DNA of 64,000 bases, taken from assembly GCF_023272795.1 (NCBI RefSeq), contig NZ_CP096829.1:434001-498000 (forward strand). Direction: 5' to 3'. Positions 53,372 through 62,967 of this stretch are shown here, in pieces (within the stretch, counting starts at the first letter, position 1; each line of letters starts with the position of its first letter). This DNA is from Flavobacterium humidisoli. GTDB lineage: Bacteria; Bacteroidota; Bacteroidia; Flavobacteriales; Flavobacteriaceae. Made by a program: the position numbers and the translations under genes. Below the pieces are notes generated by a model that made no database searches, was not told where the DNA came from, and saw only the letters and a program-made list of their open reading frames with translations.

Positions 53372-55879
53372 TCATTGTTGATTTTCTTGTGCGCGCCGCC
53401 TCATGGCGATGTGCTTAATGGCGAGTTCTACATTGCCGTCCAGTTCTGCCGCAAGCTGCATCACTTCCAGTTTTTCGGTTTCTTCGGTGGTATAGGCGAG
53501 ATATTCCTCGCCGGAAACTTCTGTAGCATATACCGCAGAGTGTGTTCCGCCAAGCCCAATCCATACTTCCTTGTAGAACCGTGAGGGATCGTTGTTCATA
53601 TTGATGGAAAGCACCTGCGCTTTTTCCTTGTCGGTCAGACCAAGCATTGCCTGTATATCGTCAAACTTGTTCATGTACTTGCGCTGGTCAAGCAGGATCT
53701 TACAGTCACTATTATTGATGATACTTTCTTTTACAATGGGCGATTGGATGATGTCATCCACTTCCTGCGTGACTACGATAGCTTCCCCAAAAAATTTACG
53801 CACAGTCTTGAAAAGATACTTTATGTAATTTGCCATTCCTTCCTTCGCAATGGCTTTCCAAGCCTCTTCAATCAGTATCAGCTTGCGGATACCTTTGAGC
53901 CTTCTCATCTTATTGATAAAGACTTCCATAATAATGATGGTCACTATTGGGAAGAGGATTTTATGATCCTTAATAGCATCTATCTCAAAAACGATAAATC
54001 GCTTGGAAAGCAGGTCTAACTGTTTATCCGAATTCAGCAGATAATCGTATTCGCCACCTTTGTAGTAAGGTTCCAGTACATTGAGAAAATTGGCAATATC
54101 AAAGTCTTTTTCCCTTACCTGTTTTTCTTCCAATACTTTGCGGTAATCAGTACGCACATAATCATAAAAGGCATTAAACGAAGGTTTTGCATTTTCCTGT
54201 TTGATTATTTCGATATAACCGCTTACGGCATTGGAAAGAGCTACTTCTTCCGAACGGGTCGGCGGTTCATCATCTCTTTTCCAAAGCGTTAGTATGAGTG
54301 TTTTGACACTTTCTCTTTTTTCAATATCGAAAATACCATCATCGGTATAGAAAGGATTAAAAGCAATAGGATTGTCTTCCGTATAAGTAAAATACACGCC
54401 ATCTTCGCCTTTGGTTTTTCCTTTGATGAGTTCGCACAATCCCTGATAACTGTTTCCGGTATCTACCAGCAGCACATGGGCTCCCTGCTCATAATACTGC
54501 CTGACCATATGATTGGTAAAGAAAGATTTTCCGCTGCCCGAAGGACCCAATATGAATTTGTTACGATTGGTAATAATTCCTTTTTTCATCGGCAAATCAG
54601 AAATATCCAGATGTATGGGGTTGCCTGTGAGCCTGTCTGCCATCTTGATACCGAACGGCGAAGGTGAATTGTGGTAATTCGTTTCTTCTGTGAAGAAGCA
54701 CAACGCAGGTTCAATGAAAGTGTAAAAACTTTCTTCGCTTGGAAAATCTCCGGCATTGCCCGGCATTCCAGCCCAATACAGCGTAGCCACATCAGTCGTA
54801 TTGTGTCGTGGCTTACATTCCATAAGAGCGAGTGCACTACCGCAATCGTTCTTTAACTGCTTGAGTTCCCCCGGATCTTCCGACCACGCCATAATGTTGA
54901 AATGTGCCCTAATAGACGAAAGACCAAATGAATGTGCTTCATTCAGGTATTTTTCTATCCACTCTTTATTGATTTGGTTGGCACGGCTGTAACGGGCTAA
55001 AGAGTGCATATTTCTTGCAGATTTTTCAAACTTTTGCAGGCTCTCTTCGCTGTTATCCAAAAACAGGTATTGGTTGTAAATATGGTTACAGTTAAGCAGC
55101 AAACCTACGGGCGCTGCGAATGACAGACGGCAATCACTGCGATCTGTAGACAGTTTTTCGTAACGGGTATCTGCCGATACTGCTGCCGGCAGATCGTCCG
55201 TATCGGACATGGTATGCAGTGATAACCTTTTGTTGCCTATACGAACTTCTTCAGTTCCGAGTGCGATATCCTGCATTGGTGTCCCGGCTTCTCCTGACAG
55301 GGTAAGGTACTGTTCCAATAAGCCCTGTTTTCCTTTCGCGCCAACAATGTCTTCTTCGCTCAGGTGCTGCAGTTTTACAAATTCGCAATCGTTAATGATA
55401 CGCTCAAACTGGGCAACCACTTCCATAAAGCGATGAATCGCTTCCTTGTCCCTTATTTCCTTTGGTATGAGTGAACCTTTGCATAGTGATGAGAAATTAC
55501 TCTGCATCCGCATCCGCTCTTTGGTTGTCTTGGTAAGGAACAAGTAGCAATAATGGTTCAGGAACGGACGCTCATTGAAATGGCGCTGATAAGACTTTGC
55601 TAAAAAACTTTGGTCGTCCTGTGCCATATCAGGTGCATAGTTTTCCTTGATGTACCAATCCTGCTTGTGTACTACCGTAAAATCAGGCAGGGTTTTGATG
55701 GCTTTATGCCAGGCGGAATGAATGGCTTCATATTCCGCTGAAGCTACCGTGAACAGTTCCGGTAAATGGACCTGAAAACAGACAGTAATATCCGCATCTT
55801 TTGATAGTATACAATTGTTCTCTACCGCCAGAAGCGGGAACTTGCTTTCCAGGGTTGTGGTCTTGGCTATATTTCTCAT
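53372..55879 (-). CDS. traG: TraG conjugation ATPase (VirB4-like)
   Basis: An 835-residue ATPase with Walker A GPSGSGKS at 445-452, Walker B LILIEEAW in the C-terminal third and VVTQEVDDI after it. It drives assembly of, and transport through, the mating channel at the inner membrane. It matches the Bacteroidota TraG length. Start overlaps the TraF stop by 4 bases (ATGA-type coupling). Confidence 0.95.
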   Translation of the reverse strand: MRNIAKTTTLESKFPLLAVENNCILSKDADITVCFQVHLPELFTVASAEYEAIHSAWHKAIKTLPDFTVVHKQDWYIKENYAPDMAQDDQSFLAKSYQRHFNERPFLNHYCYLFLTKTTKERMRMQSNFSSLCKGSLIPKEIRDKEAIHRFMEVVAQFERIINDCEFVKLQHLSEEDIVGAKGKQGLLEQYLTLSGEAGTPMQDIALGTEEVRIGNKRLSLHTMSDTDDLPAAVSADTRYEKLSTDRSDCRLSFAAPVGLLLNCNHIYNQYLFLDNSEESLQKFEKSARNMHSLARYSRANQINKEWIEKYLNEAHSFGLSSIRAHFNIMAWSEDPGELKQLKNDCGSALALMECKPRHNTTDVATLYWAGMPGNAGDFPSEESFYTFIEPALCFFTEETNYHNSPSPFGIKMADRLTGNPIHLDISDLPMKKGIITNRNKFILGPSGSGKSFFTNHMVRQYYEQGAHVLLVDTGNSYQGLCELIKGKTKGEDGVYFTYTEDNPIAFNPFYTDDGIFDIEKRESVKTLILTLWKRDDEPPTRSEEVALSNAVSGYIEIIKQENAKPSFNAFYDYVRTDYRKVLEEKQVREKDFDIANFLNVLEPYYKGGEYDYLLNSDKQLDLLSKRFIVFEIDAIKDHKILFPIVTIIIMEVFINKMRRLKGIRKLILIEEAWKAIAKEGMANYIKYLFKTVRKFFGEAIVVTQEVDDIIQSPIVKESIINNSDCKILLDQRKYMNKFDDIQAMLGLTDKEKAQVLSINMNNDPSRFYKEVWIGLGGTHSAVYATEVSGEEYLAYTTEETEKLEVMQLAAELDGNVELAIKHIAMRRRAQENQQ

Positions 55880-56208
55880 ACGTGATTACATTTAAGAGTG
55901 AACTTCAGATAGCGGTGTACAGGCTTGCGGCAGATAATGTAATGGGGATGCCTTTTTCTCGCACCTGCTTTCATCATTCCGTGTTCTCCATACTTTTTGT
56001 TCAGGGAAAAGGTCTGCCATACGATTAGCGAAGCACCGCCAGCTCCCAGAAACAGACAGATATAAGAATTGACCCCAGCCATATAAAGTATCATGACCAG
56101 GATAAGTGTCCCTAAAAGTCCGCCAGCGAAGATGAACAGGTATTGTGCTTTCAATCCTTTAAACTCGACCGTTGTTCCGATGCCTTTGTTGATATTGTAA
56201 TTGTTCAT
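55876..56208 (-). CDS. traF: conjugative transposon protein TraF (DUF4133)
   Basis: A 110-residue protein with two adjacent membrane helices (LFIFAGGLLGTLILVMILYM and SYICLFLGAGGASLIVW) after a YNINKGIGTTVEFKGLKAQY start, the DUF4133 signature. VirB3-like role inferred from order TraE-TraF-TraG. Confidence 0.9.
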   Translation of the reverse strand: MNNYNINKGIGTTVEFKGLKAQYLFIFAGGLLGTLILVMILYMAGVNSYICLFLGAGGASLIVWQTFSLNKKYGEHGMMKAGARKRHPHYIICRKPVHRYLKFTLKCNHV

Positions 56209-56217
56209 ATATCAGTT

Positions 56218-56523
56218 TTAAAGGAAGAAGGAACGCAGGATCGTAGCCGCTACGATAAGGAAGATACAGGCCCCAAACCAGCTTGCAGCGGTTTTGCTCG
56301 TATCGGGATCTCCACTACTGAATTTGTTGTACACTTTTACGCCACCGATAAGACCAACCACAGCTCCAATGGCATAGATGAGCTGTGTGGCGGGGTCGAA
56401 ATAAGAAGTTACCATTTGGGTTGCTTCGTTGATCCCGGCTGTACCGTTTCCCTGGGCAAGTGCTCCGAAACCTGCCAGCATTGCCACTGCTGCCTGCAGG
56501 ATTTTTTTTCTTTGTTTTTTCAT
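56218..56523 (-). CDS. traE: conjugative transposon protein TraE (DUF4134)
   Basis: A 101-residue protein with a signal segment (AAVAMLAGFGALAQGNG) and two membrane helices (LIYAIGAVVGLIGGVKVY, and CIFLIVAATILRSFFL). It matches DUF4134, a VirB2-like candidate pilin. First gene of the tra operon; the 200-base spacer upstream should contain its promoter. Confidence 0.9.
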   Translation of the reverse strand: MKKQRKKILQAAVAMLAGFGALAQGNGTAGINEATQMVTSYFDPATQLIYAIGAVVGLIGGVKVYNKFSSGDPDTSKTAASWFGACIFLIVAATILRSFFL

Positions 56524-56674
56524 GATTAAACCGAGTTAAATTTCTCATTTATACCTGCGCCTTGCAGGTTATCGGGACAAATATCTTATGGAAATCAAGT
56601 CGTTGTAACAAATTGGAAGTCAGTGGAATTACTTGGCTATCAGTGGCATTATTGTGAGTGTTTGAGCATAAAAA

Positions 56675-56703
56675 AAACGTCAAACATTTTATGCTTGACG
56701 TTT
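56675..56703 (-). terminator. terminator after the 270-residue ICE gene
   Basis: AAACGTCAA (56675-56683) pairs with TTGACGTTT (56695-56703); a T-run follows on the minus strand. Confidence 0.85.
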
Positions 56704-56723
56704 GAAAGTTTGGAATTACAGAA

Positions 56724-57536
56724 TTATATTCTTCGGTTATTTTGTTTTGGCTGGATTAGATGTTTTTTCTCAATAGCTTTTTCCTGCTTCTTTTCTGCTT
56801 TTAGATTGCTTTTAATCAAATCAACAAGAAAAGTATTTTTCCAAGGAACATTCTTTGCAGCAAACTGCAATTTTAAACCCTGCCTTACCAGACCGTGCCT
56901 AATCTCAAATCCATATTTTCGGTTCCAGCCAATTCTGTCAAGTAATCTTTCAGAGGGAAATCTTACAGCGATTAAATCTTTAGGAAGTTCTTTTATATTT
57001 AGGTAATCAGGTTCCTGAAATTCGTGTGTCTTGGGATTATAAGGAATGGTGTAGGTCCTTTTTTCTAAATCGTAGTATCTTTCTATATCCGAGAATACAA
57101 TACCATTGGAAAGGAAATCGTCTTTTGGACGAAGCTTATCCATTCTAATATCAACATAAAAGATATGTCCGGCGATATCCACAGTCGGTAGCATTCCCTT
57201 GTTTACCCGCAGATCAAAAGCCTGCTGATCTACCATAAGGCCAAAATCTGACTTATCCATTATCTCGCTTACAGGATGGTTGTTTTTATTGGCCATGCCG
57301 ATCGGATCTAGAATAATAAATTCAGGAATTCTGACAGTTTTGCTTTCATTGTGAAACATCCCTGGAAGGTTTTTATTCTTAAGGCTGTATTCAAAAGTAT
57401 AGCCGTCGCCGACATCACGCATATCTTCAAACGCGATAACATTTTTATGATCGGCCTTTTCAATAAGCTCAAGCTTGTTTACATCTACTATAAAGTCGGT
57501 ACCTTCAATAGTAATAACCGGAAGTTCTCTTTCCAT
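56724..57536 (-). CDS. ICE protein of unknown function
   Basis: A 270-residue protein starting MERELPVITIEGTDFIVDVN. It contains LPTVDIAGHIFYVDIRMDKL followed by RPKDDF, a motif I have seen in several Bacteroidota mobile-element proteins without a known role. The C-terminus is Lys-rich (KSNLKAEKKQEKAIEKKHLI). It sits between the traD and traE transcripts and has a terminator on each side, so it is transcribed alone. Confidence 0.7.
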   Translation of the reverse strand: MERELPVITIEGTDFIVDVNKLELIEKADHKNVIAFEDMRDVGDGYTFEYSLKNKNLPGMFHNESKTVRIPEFIILDPIGMANKNNHPVSEIMDKSDFGLMVDQQAFDLRVNKGMLPTVDIAGHIFYVDIRMDKLRPKDDFLSNGIVFSDIERYYDLEKRTYTIPYNPKTHEFQEPDYLNIKELPKDLIAVRFPSERLLDRIGWNRKYGFEIRHGLVRQGLKLQFAAKNVPWKNTFLVDLIKSNLKAEKKQEKAIEKKHLIQPKQNNRRI

Positions 57537-57566
57537 CAGATACTTTATTTTTTATTATAAAATAAA

Positions 57567-57595
57567 GGGGACTTATCTTTTCAGACAAAGTCCCC
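57567..57595 (-). terminator. terminator overlapping the traD stop codon
   Basis: GGGGACT (57567-57573) pairs with AGTCCCC (57589-57595), spanning the traD stop at 57581-57583; a T-rich run follows on the minus strand. Confidence 0.75.
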
Positions 57596-58216
57596 AATAT
57601 CAAAATTAATTTCATCAATTTTCTGCAAATCAGAAGCAGCAGAATCAGCCGTAAAAGAAAGGCTCCCGTCCAACAGCTCTGCTATTTTACGGGAGGCGCT
57701 TTCCATAGAATTCTCCAGCAGGATAAATAATTCGGTTCCCTGTATTTTCTGGACTATGACTGCCGCTGTTTCCTTTTGAGACGGCTCCAATTTTTCCTTT
57801 TGCAGCAGCATCCCCACGGAGCTTAGTTCTTCAAAGGTAACCCCTTGAGCAAAACCGTCATTCCCACTGGATATTCCATACGTGTTCCATTCTTCTTCCT
57901 CTTCTTCCAAATCAGGCATATTTCCAAAAACTTCGTCTAGTTCTTCCTGCGGAATTTGAATACCAACGTTTTCATTTTCGTTACATTCAACCTCAAAATT
58001 ATAGCGATTTATCTCTTGTTCCTCTATTTGGCTTTCATTGGTAGTGTTTGGCACTGAAAGACTTCTTAAAGGCTTGGGCTGCCCCATAATATCGGGCAGG
58101 TTCGGATTGACTTTTGCCTGAAATGACTTTTGCTCTGTCCTTTTCTTGATAACAACTTTATCCTGTAGCAACAGGACAATAATTATCAACAGGCATATTA
58201 CAATAATTGTTTCCAT
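57581..58216 (-). CDS. traD: conjugal transfer protein TraD
   Basis: A 211-residue protein with one N-terminal membrane helix (IIVICLLIIIVLLLQDKVVI), then a polar acidic region (DLEEEEEEWNTYGI) and the TraD C-terminal motif FAQGVTFEELSSVGMLLQKE, typical of TraD in CTnDOT-type elements. Its precise role is unknown. It is 2 bases from the stop of the upstream DUF3408 gene. Confidence 0.82.
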   Translation of the reverse strand: METIIVICLLIIIVLLLQDKVVIKKRTEQKSFQAKVNPNLPDIMGQPKPLRSLSVPNTTNESQIEEQEINRYNFEVECNENENVGIQIPQEELDEVFGNMPDLEEEEEEWNTYGISSGNDGFAQGVTFEELSSVGMLLQKEKLEPSQKETAAVIVQKIQGTELFILLENSMESASRKIAELLDGSLSFTADSAASDLQKIDEINFDIGDFV

Positions 58217-58218
58217 AA

Positions 58219-58485
58219 TTAAAGAATTGGTTTGTTGCGTTCATTGAAATAAGCTGTGATTTCTTCTCCAAATTCCCTGAAGTGATATTCCATAATGTTG
58301 TCAATATAGGAATAGAGCGTAATTTTTTCTTCCCTTGACAATTGGACAATGCGCAGCAGACGCTCATGGTACTCAGGACGCAGATATACAACTTTTCCAG
58401 TTCGTCCTGAAGGAAAGCGATTGACCATAAACAATTTTTGAAATTGTTCTTTACCGGTCTCTTGGATTTTAATTTTTATTTTCAT
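58219..58485 (-). CDS. DUF3408 protein, second copy
   Basis: An 88-residue protein from the ATG at 58485. Residues 28-88 fit DUF3408 (KVVYLRPEYHERLLRIVQLS, then YSYIDNIMEYHFREFGEEIT). It is closely related to the next upstream protein, so the pair arose by duplication. DUF3408 proteins include TraB/TraC of CTnDOT and resemble ribbon-helix-helix-type DNA-binding proteins. Confidence 0.82.
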   Translation of the reverse strand: MKIKIKIQETGKEQFQKLFMVNRFPSGRTGKVVYLRPEYHERLLRIVQLSREEKITLYSYIDNIMEYHFREFGEEITAYFNERNKPIL

Positions 58486-58492
58486 GGCTACT

Positions 58493-58909
58493 TTATAAAA
58501 TAGGTTTGTATTTCTCATTAAAACTTTTGGTAATCTGTTCTCCAAATTCCTGAAAATGATATTCCAGTACATTATTTAGATAGGCATAAATCGCCAGCTT
58601 ATCCTCGCCGATAACCTGAACGATCCGGGATAATTTTTCATGAAAATCAGGTTGTATATACACCGTTTTGCCATCTCGCGCATTAGTATGAGTCTTCTTA
58701 AAAAAAATGGCTTCATAATCAGTATCAGTTCCTCTTTTAATTCTTATGCGCTCCTTTATCAAAGACTTTTCCTGCAGCGTCTCTGGTGAAGGTTTGTGTT
58801 CTTCCAGCGGAGGCGTTAGTCCTTCCTTTTTAACGCCATCTGCCATTATATCCATCATCAGCGCCTCGTCAATCTCAGGAGTGATTTTTTTCTTATTATC
58901 TTTTTCCAT
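58493..58909 (-). CDS. DUF3408 protein, first copy
   Basis: A 138-residue protein from the ATG at 58909. A charged N-terminal part (about 1-75) precedes the DUF3408 domain (KTVYIQPDFHEKLSRIVQVI, then YAYLNNVLEYHFQEFGEQIT). Placed between traA and the second copy, in the same transcript. TraB/TraC-type role inferred. Confidence 0.82.
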   Translation of the reverse strand: MEKDNKKKITPEIDEALMMDIMADGVKKEGLTPPLEEHKPSPETLQEKSLIKERIRIKRGTDTDYEAIFFKKTHTNARDGKTVYIQPDFHEKLSRIVQVIGEDKLAIYAYLNNVLEYHFQEFGEQITKSFNEKYKPIL

Positions 58910-58913
58910 AGCT

Positions 58914-59681
58914 TTATAATTGAACAATGTTTAAAAATTCTTCCATAAACTGATCTAACCGACAGGCTTTCATCAGGTGTTTGTCCGGAGGCATTAAAGT
59001 GGATCGGAAAACAGACTTTGTATCGAGTTCGCTTTCTTTTCGAAAGCGGGTACTGTTCATGATGCTGCACTGCATAAGGCTAAATCCCAAATCATCGATA
59101 AGTTTATTATAGATATCATATAAAGGGGAGCGTTCCCTGCCATCTACCTGATTCCAGAAAAGATTAACACTTTTAATGGACGTTTGACCTTTTTTCATAA
59201 TAATATCCCGCATCAACTGTGTAAAAACAAGGGTGCTTTCCATCACAAATCGATCAGCGGTAATTGGGGTAAAAATATGATGCATCCCTGCCAGGGCATT
59301 CAAAATGCCAGGTGTATTTACCGTACCGGGAAGATCAAAAAAGATCACGTCTATTGGAACTGTTGAGGATTCTAAAAAATCATTTGCTGCCTCCAAAACG
59401 CCTTCGGCTTTATGCTGGATAATTGGATAGGCTTTTTTGTTAATCGTGGTAAACTGTGTGTATGCCATTCTTTTTAAAACCTCATTTTCCATGACCATTG
59501 CCAGATCACGTGCTTTCATTTTCATTAAGCTGAGTTGTGGGAAATCGGCATCGAATACTACAACATTGTAACCTAAACGATAATGAAGCGTACTGGCAGC
59601 AAGTGCCGTAAAAGTACTTTTGCCTACGCCTCCCTTTTGAGAAGAAAAGGCAATAAATACGGGGTTGTTTTCTGTTTTCAT
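58914..59681 (-). CDS. traA: ParA-family ATPase TraA
   Basis: A 255-residue ATPase with the deviant Walker A KGGVGKST at residues 15-22, FDADFPQLS (Walker A' region) and FFDLPGTVNT (Walker B). In CTnDOT-type elements this ParA-like protein leads the traA-D operon and is thought to act in partition or transfer control. First gene on the minus strand beyond the noncoding mobilisation region. Confidence 0.9.
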   Translation of the reverse strand: MKTENNPVFIAFSSQKGGVGKSTFTALAASTLHYRLGYNVVVFDADFPQLSLMKMKARDLAMVMENEVLKRMAYTQFTTINKKAYPIIQHKAEGVLEAANDFLESSTVPIDVIFFDLPGTVNTPGILNALAGMHHIFTPITADRFVMESTLVFTQLMRDIIMKKGQTSIKSVNLFWNQVDGRERSPLYDIYNKLIDDLGFSLMQCSIMNSTRFRKESELDTKSVFRSTLMPPDKHLMKACRLDQFMEEFLNIVQL

Positions 59682-59699
59682 TTCTTATTGTTTTTAATT

Positions 59700-60205
59700 G
59701 TTGATACTTATCTAACTATGTAAGCAATCAGGCAGGTAATTCTTTGTCTATTCCTGTACACGGGTAGTTTTGTCTCGAACCACTTACCTGATTACGTTTG
59801 TATTATCCTCATCAACTGCCTCGCTATAGTAATACCCTTTGAGGTAGCACTACGCATATTGAGATACTTATTCCATTACATCTGCGCCCATATAGCCCAA
59901 TCTGTAGGTGGGTAATCAGCAAGCTGCTTTTGCTTATACTTATAAACACAATTAGCAGCTTATGTACATTCCAATTTTAATAGCTACAATGCTCTGTAGA
60001 TAAATACAGAGGTAGTTCTAAAACTACCTTGCTATCGCGCTGCCTACCTGCATCTGCTTTCTTGTACAAAGGAATGTAGTTATCTATGTGCTTTTATTAA
60101 TGCGACAGTACTTGGCATTCAAAGGCTGTTTTTGGCACTCCAGCACATTGCATTACTCTTGTAAAGAGCACTTTACTTTGTAAAATAATTTTTATTAACA
60201 GACTT
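59700..60205. other. noncoding region with inverted repeats, candidate oriT
   Basis: About 500 bases between divergent traA and mob genes hold no convincing gene. They carry several short repeats of (G)CAGGTAAT / ATTACC(CA)CCTAC type: 59726-59740, 59780-59795 and 59914-59928. A hairpin GGTAGTT-CTA-AAACTACC lies at 60012-60029. Position just before mobA and mobB fits an origin of transfer, but no known nic sequence can be pointed to. Confidence 0.4.
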
Positions 60206-60421
60206 ATGAAAAAGCATTATGACACATCGGCTAAGAAAGTGAACGGCCAAAAGCCGTTTTGCCTGCTTACTTTAATCTGCCTGAAAGAGCGGATTTTCCT
60301 TTCACCAGAAAGGAGCAAGTTGTGTTTTGAGCTGCTGGAAATGAATTCCGCTGCTCAAAACAACTTGCCCCGCCGGGGGCTGGAAAACATTCTCCGAAGT
60401 CGATGTTTTATAAGATTCTAA
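60206..60421 (+). CDS. possible 71-residue small protein before mobA
   Basis: An ATG-started frame of 71 codons overlapping the upstream side of mobA by no bases, ending 11 bases before it. The product is basic with no recognised domain (KKHYDTSAKKVNGQKPFCLL at the start). The region may instead be part of the noncoding oriT leader. Weak call. Confidence 0.3.
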   Translation: MKKHYDTSAKKVNGQKPFCLLTLICLKERIFLSPERSKLCFELLEMNSAAQNNLPRRGLENILRSRCFIRF

Positions 60422-60432
60422 TTGGATTTATC

Positions 60433-60870
60433 ATGGAGCAAAGCAATAACAGACAACCCGGAAAATCAGGGCGTAATCCTAAAAAGGATCCTGCCATATT
60501 TCGCTATTCCATATCATTGAATGCGGAAGAAAACGCCCGTTTTCTTTCTCTTTTTGAACAGTCCCAAATGAATGTAATGGCACATTTTATCACTGCATGC
60601 ATCTTTCAGAAGACCATTAAAACAGTCAAAATCGATAAAGCTGCAATGGATTATTATATGCGGTTAACCACTTTGTATGGACAATTCCGGAGCGTTGGAG
60701 TGAATTATAACCAAATCGTAAAACTGCTTTATCGCAATTTCTCCGAGAAAAAAGCGGCCGCTTATCTCTATAAGCTAGAAAAGCATACCGCTGAAATGGC
60801 AGTATTATGTCAAAAAATCATTCAGATTACCGGAGAATTTGAAACAAAATATATTAAAAACAACAAGTAA
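60433..60870 (+). CDS. mobA: mobilisation accessory protein MobA
   Basis: A 145-residue basic protein from the ATG at 60433, with a ribbon-helix-helix-like start (FRYSISLNAEENARFLSLFE) and a helical remainder with YGQFRSVGVNYNQIVKLLYR, the segment common to relaxosome accessory proteins of Bacteroidota. It would bind oriT and help MobB nick. Stop and next start are one base apart. Confidence 0.85.
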   Translation: MEQSNNRQPGKSGRNPKKDPAIFRYSISLNAEENARFLSLFEQSQMNVMAHFITACIFQKTIKTVKIDKAAMDYYMRLTTLYGQFRSVGVNYNQIVKLLYRNFSEKKAAAYLYKLEKHTAEMAVLCQKIIQITGEFETKYIKNNK

Positions 60871-60871
60871 A

Positions 60872-62170
60872 ATGGTAGCTAAAATTGGCAGAGGACAAAA
60901 CCTGACAGGCGTGCTTACCTATAATCAGCTGAAAGTCGAGAAGGAAAATGCGGAGATTCTCTTTACTCATAAGATCCAGGAAACTCCTGATGGACATTAT
61001 TCTGTAGCCCAGATGCTGCGTTCTTTTGAACCTTATCTGCTGGCGAATCGTAAAACAGAAAAAACGGTCCTGCATATTTCTCTCAATCCTGACCCAAAAG
61101 ATAATGTCAGTGATGAAAAATTTAATACTGTTGCGCAGGAGTATATGGAAAAAATGGGATACGGCGAGCAGCCTTACGTAGTGTTCAAACATACTGATAT
61201 TGAACGCACCCATATCCATATCGTTTCGGTTTGTGTAGATGAACAAGGCAGGAAAATTTCAGACAGTTATGAGCGCAGACGTTCGATGGACATCTGCAGG
61301 AAGCTAGAAGAAAAATACCAATTAACCTGCGCTGGCGAAAAAGAATCCAAACAGGACGAAAAGGCATTTCGTGTCGTGGATTACAAGAGTAATGATCTTA
61401 AAGGGCAGGTCGCTTCGGTGGTACGGTATCTGCCTAAAAAATATGCGTTTCAAAGTTTTGGGGAATACAATGCTTTACTGTCGCTTTTCAATATTACAGC
61501 TGAGGAAGTCAAGGGCGAATTACATGGAAAACCCAAACAAGGAGTGGTCTATTTTGTCCTGAATGAAAATGGTAAAAAAGCCAGCAGCCCATTTAAAGCC
61601 TCTCTTTTTGGAAAAAGTGCAGGATATATCGAGATGCAAAATCATTTTACAGCGTCCAAAGAGATACTTAAAGAAAGTGATGCGAGACCTACAATTAGAA
61701 AAAAAATTGAAACAACCCTGCAATCGGCCATTGACGAACAGGACTTTAAAAAACAGCTGACTGAAAAAGGCATTAATGTGATTACTCGCAAAAATGATAC
61801 GGGACGCATTTATGGAATTACATTTATTGACCACAATTCCAAAACGGTATGGAATGGTTCGCGTTTGGGAAAAGAACTCTCAGCCAATGTATTCAACGAC
61901 TGGTGGAATAATGGGCTACAACCGGAAGTTAAAAATAGTGAGAATACCAAAACAATTTCAATCAAAACAGTATCCGAAAATCTACCAGCTGAGAAACCTC
62001 ACGATTTATTTGATTTTCTAAGTAATCAAAGTACTATTCAATCTAACGATATCCATAGTAGTATAGAAGGTTTTGGCGGGATATTGCCGGAAGCTCAGGG
62101 AGAAGATTATCAAGAACAGGATTTTGCCAATAAGATGAAGAAGAAAAAGAAACGTAAGAGAGGACAATAG
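60872..62170 (+). CDS. mobB: relaxase MobB
   Basis: A 432-residue relaxase from the ATG at 60872. The N-terminal domain has TGVLTYNQLK (nicking tyrosine region), LHISLNPDP and the metal motif HIH at 114-116 (RTHIHIVSVCVDEQG), all standard for MOB-P/V-type relaxases of Bacteroidota ICEs. It cuts and covalently carries one strand at oriT. The C-terminus is basic. Confidence 0.93.
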   Translation: MVAKIGRGQNLTGVLTYNQLKVEKENAEILFTHKIQETPDGHYSVAQMLRSFEPYLLANRKTEKTVLHISLNPDPKDNVSDEKFNTVAQEYMEKMGYGEQPYVVFKHTDIERTHIHIVSVCVDEQGRKISDSYERRRSMDICRKLEEKYQLTCAGEKESKQDEKAFRVVDYKSNDLKGQVASVVRYLPKKYAFQSFGEYNALLSLFNITAEEVKGELHGKPKQGVVYFVLNENGKKASSPFKASLFGKSAGYIEMQNHFTASKEILKESDARPTIRKKIETTLQSAIDEQDFKKQLTEKGINVITRKNDTGRIYGITFIDHNSKTVWNGSRLGKELSANVFNDWWNNGLQPEVKNSENTKTISIKTVSENLPAEKPHDLFDFLSNQSTIQSNDIHSSIEGFGGILPEAQGEDYQEQDFANKMKKKKKRKRGQ

Positions 62171-62197
62171 GTTTTATTGTACTTTATGAACTCACGA

Positions 62198-62755
62198 TTA
62201 TGAAGATAATTTCAATCCCCAAGCATAGCTCCAATACAAAACCTTCGGAGCAATTCGTGTCTTGAACTGATAAATACTATAGATATATAATGAAAAAAGG
62301 ATGAATGCTCCCCAACTAAACCCAATACACAATATACCCTGTCGTTCGGTCGGATTGAACATCCCAGCAACCAATGATTTTACTATAAATGAAGGGACAA
62401 TGCAGCATAATAATACACAGAGTACCCACGGTAATATCCATAACTTCCTGTTGTTTGCCAGCAATCCGATGATAGTTCCTTTAAAGAAATAAATGATGCA
62501 GAAAATAAGATAGGTAAAAAATATGGAGAAACCCCAAATTTTGAATTTGTTAGTTTCTTCTCCCCACAGTTTTTGAGACAGTAAAAATCCGGCATAAAAG
62601 AAAATACCGAAAATAGCAGCCATTTTTAAGACAAAAATAAAAACTCCAGCGATACCAAACATTAATCCTGTTGCAGATTTACTTTCTTCATTTTTCCGTG
62701 CTTCATATTCTTGTTCACTTTCACCTGGATCAATATCAGGATTATAGTAATTCAT
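62198..62755 (-). CDS. ICE membrane protein of unknown function
   Basis: A 185-residue protein with an acidic N-terminal tail (YYNPDIDPGESEQEYEARKN) and four or five membrane segments from about residue 30. It lies on the strand opposite mobB and mobC, between them. I recognise no family. It may be a cargo or accessory gene. Confidence 0.6.
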   Translation of the reverse strand: MNYYNPDIDPGESEQEYEARKNEESKSATGLMFGIAGVFIFVLKMAAIFGIFFYAGFLLSQKLWGEETNKFKIWGFSIFFTYLIFCIIYFFKGTIIGLLANNRKLWILPWVLCVLLCCIVPSFIVKSLVAGMFNPTERQGILCIGFSWGAFILFSLYIYSIYQFKTRIAPKVLYWSYAWGLKLSS

Positions 62756-62967
62756 ATTATTTTTCTTTAATGTTGATATTTAAATTGATGAGATACCCAA
62801 AATAATTTTCAGGACTATAAATTTAATAAAAAAAGCGATGTAAAATCTAAACCTGATTAGAACCGCTTGAGCGCCAAATACTTCCACGCAACTCCAATAC
62901 CTGCCACATTCTTACAGCCATGCTTCAAAGCCTTTAAATTCACGTCCAAACATTTAATAATTAGAAA

